Shown: in pieces, positions 60,597 to 64,000 of the stretch
Numbering within the stretch: the first letter of the stretch is position 1
Layout: each line of letters begins with the position of its first letter
DNA from: Streptomyces sp. ML-6
GTDB lineage: Bacteria > Actinomycetota > Actinomycetes > Streptomycetales > Streptomycetaceae
Assembly: GCF_030116705.1 (NCBI RefSeq)
Contig: NZ_JAOTIK010000001.1
Coordinates: 5,732,501-5,796,500, forward strand
Reading direction: 5' to 3'
DNA: 64,000 bases
Notes under the pieces: generated by a model
What the model saw: the letters and a program-made list of their open reading frames with translations, nothing else
What the model was told of the DNA's origin: nothing
The model's database searches: none
Program-made: the position numbers and the translations under genes

Positions 60597-62723
60597 TTGA
60601 CCACGGACATTTCACGGCGCCGGCTCTTCGCGCTCGGCGGCGGCGCACTCGGTGCCGCGGCGGCGGGGTCGCTGCTCCCGCCGTCGCTGCAGGCCGCGAT
60701 CGCCGCGCAGCCGGCCCACCCGGCGGGGGCCGGCGGCCGGGACGGGCTCGGAGCCATCAAGCACGTGGTGATCCTGATGCAGGAGAACCGTTCCTTCGAC
60801 CATTACTTCGGAACGCTCCGGGGCGTGCGGGGCTTCGGCGACCGCAACGCCGTCGAGCTGCCCTCCGGCAGGCCGGTCTTCGAGCAGCCCGCCCCGCTGG
60901 GCGGCTCCGTGCTGCCGTTCCCGGTGCGGGACGCGGCGGAGGCGCAGAAGAAGGACCTCCAGTACATCGGCGCCCTCGACCACTCCTGGAGCGGCGGCGG
61001 CAAGGCGTGGGCCGGGGGGTGGATGAACAACTGGGTGAGCGCGAAGACGGCCGCCACCATGGCGTACTACGACCGCCGGGACATCCCGCTGCACTACGAG
61101 CTGGCCGACACCTTCACGGTCTGCGACGCCTACCATTCCTCCATCCACACCTCGACCAGCCCCAACCGCAACCACCTGTGGAGCGGGAAGACCGGCCACG
61201 AGCCGAACGGCAAGCGGGCCGTCGGCAACGACGCGTACGCCGAGGGCACGCACCCCGGGTACGACTGGGGCACCTACGCGGAACGGCTGGAGAAGGCCGG
61301 GCGCAGCTGGCGCACCTACACCGAGTGGGAGAACTTCACCGACAACCAGATCGAGTTCTTCGCCACCTTCAAGGCGGTCGCCCGCAAGGCGCTGGCGAGG
61401 ACCGGCGGCCACACGTACATGGAGTCCTTCTACGCCGCGATACGCGCCGCCGACGACGCGGAGCGGCAGCGGCTGTTCGGGCTGCTGGAGGAGGGCGTCG
61501 CCACCCTGGACAAGACCGAGCGCAGCCTCTTCGAGCGGGCGCTGCGCCGGGTGGAGACCGGGAAGCTGGCCGAGGAGTTCGCCAAGGACGTGGCGGCGGG
61601 CACCCTGCCCGAGGTCTCGTACCTGGTGCCGTCGGCCGTCGACTCCGAGCACCCGAGCGTCTCCTCGCCGATCCACAGCGCGACGATCGTCTACAAGGTC
61701 CTGGACGCGCTGGGCAAGCACCCCGAGGTGTGGCGGCACACCGCCGTGCTCATCAACTACGACGAGAACGACGGCTTCTTCGACCACGTGCCGCCGCCCG
61801 TCGCGCCTCCCGAGGTGGCCGAGGAGCGGTGGGAGGGCAAGCCCACCGGCCTCGGGATCCGGGTGCCGCTGCTGGTCGTGTCGCCGTGGACGGTGGGCGG
61901 CTACGTCTGCTCCGAGGTCTTCGACCACACCTCCGTGATCCGTTTCCTGGAGCGCTGGACCGGGGTGGCGGAGCCCAACATCAGCCAGTGGCGGCGCACC
62001 GTCACCGGCGACCTGACCTCCGCGTTCGACTTCGGGCGCGGGCGGCGCAGGCCCGACGTGGAGCAGCCGGCCGCCATCCCGCCGTTCAGCGGGCGCTGGT
62101 CGCCGAAGCCGCCGGCCGTGCAGCAGATGCCGGTGCAGGAGCCCGGCACCCGCCCGGCCCGCCCGCTGCCGTACCAGCCGGACGCGCAGGCGAAGCTGGC
62201 GGACGGCGCGGTACGGGTGGACCTCAGCAACACGGGCCGCTCGTCCGCACACTTCGCGCTGTACCCGTACGCGGGCGAGTTCCCCGTGCCGCAGCACCGG
62301 GACGTGCGGGGCACGGACCGGTGGACGGTGCCGCTCGCCGGCGACGCGTACCGCTTCACGGTGACGGGGCCGAACGGTTTCCGGCGCGAGTTCGCCGGGC
62401 CCGCGAAGGGCGGCGCGGCGGCCGGGGCCGAGGTCGCCTCGCGGATCGACGCCCACGGGCGGAACCTGCACCTCACCCTGCGCAACACAAGCAGCACGGT
62501 GCTCACCTTCGTCGTGCGCCCCCTGGGGTACGTGGACGAGGCGGACCTGCGGGGCCGGTCCCGGACCGTCAAGGTCAAGCCGGGACGCAGCCGCACCGTG
62601 GTGCACTCGGCGGCCGACGCGCACGGCTGGTACGACCTGGCCGTCACCGTCGAGGGGGACGACGCCTTCCGGCGCCGCCTGATGGGGCACATCGAGAACG
62701 GCCGGGCGAGCGTCTCGGGCTGA
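60597..62723 (+). CDS. Tat-exported phosphocholine-specific phospholipase C
   Basis: Protein of 708 residues. A twin-arginine signal (DISRRRLFALGGGAL) is followed by the phosphoesterase domain with VVILMQENRSFDHYFG, TSPNRNHLWSG and NYDENDGFFDHVPPP, the metal and phosphate-binding motifs of the family. About 170 C-terminal residues form the two beta domains typical of actinobacterial PlcC/PlcN-type enzymes. The TTG at 60597 follows GGGAGG; the longer frame has no site. It is secreted and cleaves phosphatidylcholine-like lipids. Confidence 0.92.
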   Translation: MTTDISRRRLFALGGGALGAAAAGSLLPPSLQAAIAAQPAHPAGAGGRDGLGAIKHVVILMQENRSFDHYFGTLRGVRGFGDRNAVELPSGRPVFEQPAPLGGSVLPFPVRDAAEAQKKDLQYIGALDHSWSGGGKAWAGGWMNNWVSAKTAATMAYYDRRDIPLHYELADTFTVCDAYHSSIHTSTSPNRNHLWSGKTGHEPNGKRAVGNDAYAEGTHPGYDWGTYAERLEKAGRSWRTYTEWENFTDNQIEFFATFKAVARKALARTGGHTYMESFYAAIRAADDAERQRLFGLLEEGVATLDKTERSLFERALRRVETGKLAEEFAKDVAAGTLPEVSYLVPSAVDSEHPSVSSPIHSATIVYKVLDALGKHPEVWRHTAVLINYDENDGFFDHVPPPVAPPEVAEERWEGKPTGLGIRVPLLVVSPWTVGGYVCSEVFDHTSVIRFLERWTGVAEPNISQWRRTVTGDLTSAFDFGRGRRRPDVEQPAAIPPFSGRWSPKPPAVQQMPVQEPGTRPARPLPYQPDAQAKLADGAVRVDLSNTGRSSAHFALYPYAGEFPVPQHRDVRGTDRWTVPLAGDAYRFTVTGPNGFRREFAGPAKGGAAAGAEVASRIDAHGRNLHLTLRNTSSTVLTFVVRPLGYVDEADLRGRSRTVKVKPGRSRTVVHSAADAHGWYDLAVTVEGDDAFRRRLMGHIENGRASVSG

Positions 62724-62768
62724 CGTCGGGGCCCGACGGTGGGGCGCCGACGGACGGCTCGGCGCCCC
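62724..62768 (+). terminator. Double hairpin after the phospholipase gene
   Basis: A 7-1-7 palindrome at 62724-62738 and a second hairpin with 10-bp arms (62741-62750 and 62759-62768) follow the stop. Confidence 0.7.
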
Positions 62769-62779
62769 GCCCGGAGCCC

Positions 62780-62840
62780 ATATGAGCCCGTATCAGCTGA
62801 TATGTGCTCCGTATAAGCCCGTACGAGTCCCATGTGAATA
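62780..62840. repeat. 20-bp iterons upstream of the MMPL gene
   Basis: ATATGAGCCCGTAT (62780), ATATGTGCTCCGTAT (62800) and a weaker third copy near 62821 recur at 20-21 bp, in the AT-richest stretch before the MMPL start. Confidence 0.6.
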
Positions 62841-62965
62841 AGGCCACGAAAGGGACAAAGGATCACGATCGGCTGCCAGAGTGACAGTCCTCAGGTCATG
62901 TGCTCTTTGCGGGTAATTCATGTTTTGTCCCGGCGAAGGGCCACGAACCGGCAGGGAGCACGTCC

Positions 62966-64000
62966 GTGGCCGCCATCGCCCGCTGGTGCATCAGGCACCG
63001 CCTCATCGCCGTCCTCATCTGGCTCGTCGCCCTCGGCGGAGCAGCCACCGCGGCGGGATTCGCGGGTTCCGCGTACTCCAACGACTACGAGGTGCCCGGC
63101 ACGGAGTCCGGCCGGGCCACCGAACTCCTCGCGAACGGCTTCACCGACCTCGGCGGGGACACGGACACCATCGTCTGGCACACCACCGACTCCACCGTGC
63201 GGGCCGACGACGTCCGCCAGACGATGACCCGGACCCTGCACGAGGTCGAGGAACTGCCCGGGGTCGGCTCGGTCACCGGACCCTACGGGGCCGCCGGCGC
63301 CGGGCAGATCAGCGAGGACGGACGCACCGCCTACGCCACGGTCACCTTCGACCGGCAGGTCGACGACATCCCGGTGGCCCAGGCACAGGCCCTCGTCGAC
63401 ACCGCGAGGGCGGCGGCCGGCGAAGACCTCCGGGTGGAGGTGGGCGGCTCGGCGGTCGCCCTCACCGAAGCGCCGTCCGTCCATCTCGGTGAGGCCGTCG
63501 GCGTCGTCGTCGCGGCGGTCGTCCTGTTCCTCGCCTTCGGCTCGCTCGCCGCCAGCATGCTGCCCATCGCCACCGCCCTCGTCTCCGTCGGCACGGCCTA
63601 CGCGGGCATCGTGCTGCTCGGCCATCTGATGACCGTCGCCGACTTCGCCCCCATGCTGGGCATGCTGATCGGGCTCGGCGTCGGCATCGACTACGCGCTG
63701 TTCATCGTCACCAGACACCGCAGAGGGCTGCGCAGGGGTCTGACGGTCACCGAGGCGGCGCAGGACGCCGTCGCGACGACCGGCCGGGCGGTGGTCTTCG
63801 CCGGGGCCACGGTCTGCATCGCCCTGCTCGGCATGCTGATCCTGCGACTCGGCTTCCTCAACGGCGTGGCCGTCGCCGCCTCGCTCACCGTCGTCCTGAC
63901 CGTGGCCGCGTCCGTGACCCTGCTCCCCGCCCTGCTGTCCTTCATCGGGATGCGGGCCCTGAGCCGGCGCGAGCGGCGCGGACTCGCCGAGCACGGGCCG
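62966..64000 (+). CDS. MMPL-family transporter, 3' end beyond the window
   Basis: First 345 residues of an RND-superfamily MMPL protein. An N-terminal membrane helix (LIAVLIWLVALGGAATAAGFAG) precedes an extracytoplasmic domain and then five membrane helices. The family motif GIGVDYALF appears as GLGVGIDYALFIVTRHR. The GTG at 62966 follows AGGGAGCACGTCC. It probably exports lipids or hydrophobic compounds. Iterons upstream suggest a dedicated regulator. Confidence 0.88.
   Translation, partial: MAAIARWCIRHRLIAVLIWLVALGGAATAAGFAGSAYSNDYEVPGTESGRATELLANGFTDLGGDTDTIVWHTTDSTVRADDVRQTMTRTLHEVEELPGVGSVTGPYGAAGAGQISEDGRTAYATVTFDRQVDDIPVAQAQALVDTARAAAGEDLRVEVGGSAVALTEAPSVHLGEAVGVVVAAVVLFLAFGSLAASMLPIATALVSVGTAYAGIVLLGHLMTVADFAPMLGMLIGLGVGIDYALFIVTRHRRGLRRGLTVTEAAQDAVATTGRAVVFAGATVCIALLGMLILRLGFLNGVAVAASLTVVLTVAASVTLLPALLSFIGMRALSRRERRGLAEHGP

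Overview
The window is very GC-rich (roughly 70% or more). Its third codon positions are strongly G/C, many starts are GTG or TTG, and it carries actinobacterial family hallmarks (WXG100 proteins, DUF397 with XRE/DUF5753, RmdB-like GGDEF-EAL protein, tandem glycine riboswitch before gcvT). It looks like a chromosomal segment of a Streptomyces species.

Left part, about 1-15.4 kb, is accessory. A minus-strand type VII secretion substrate cluster encodes a WXG100 protein, a second ESAT-6-like protein, a DUF6507-like protein and a modular polymorphic toxin. The toxin has a nuclease-like C-terminus and is followed by an overlapping pentapeptide-repeat gene, its probable immunity. The toxin reading frame is broken by one missing base in a short G run. 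After a cytochrome P450 comes the most unusual block. A macro-domain protein, an MbcA/Xre-like antitoxin and a RES-domain NAD+-degrading toxin run on the plus strand, followed by a CHAT-domain caspase-like protease with a long helical N-terminus. A true C14 caspase lies tail-to-tail with it, 2 bp away. RES enzymes make ADP-ribose-1''-phosphate and macro domains process it, so the block reads as one NAD+/protease conflict system. A proline-rich membrane protein follows.

From 15.4 to 41 kb the content is mostly core. It includes a PIN/RHH toxin-antitoxin pair with a clear operator, then the glycine/serine operon gcvT-gcvH-glyA-sdaA under a tandem glycine riboswitch. Next are an AAA kinase-like protein, two SseB proteins, a five-gene oligopeptide ABC transporter, a TRIC channel, a thioesterase, a LuxR-type regulator, a secreted S8 peptidase of 1279 residues, a cysteine desulfurase, an amidase and mnmA.

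From 41.1 to 46.8 kb there is a small defence island. It holds an RloA-like ATPase and an RloB protein preceded by a leader of four mutually exclusive hairpins. It also holds a deletion scar in which the first codons of hsdM are joined to the last third of hsdS, two DUF397 genes with an XRE regulator, an HATPase and a YgjP-type metalloprotease.

From 46.9 to 64 kb the content is core again. It runs through an alpha/beta hydrolase without its serine, DUF427, LOG, SDR, a MetE-like protein, ligA, an rmdB homologue, gatC-gatA-small protein-gatB, an ArsB/SLC13 permease, a Tat-exported phospholipase C and the start of an MMPL transporter that runs off the window.
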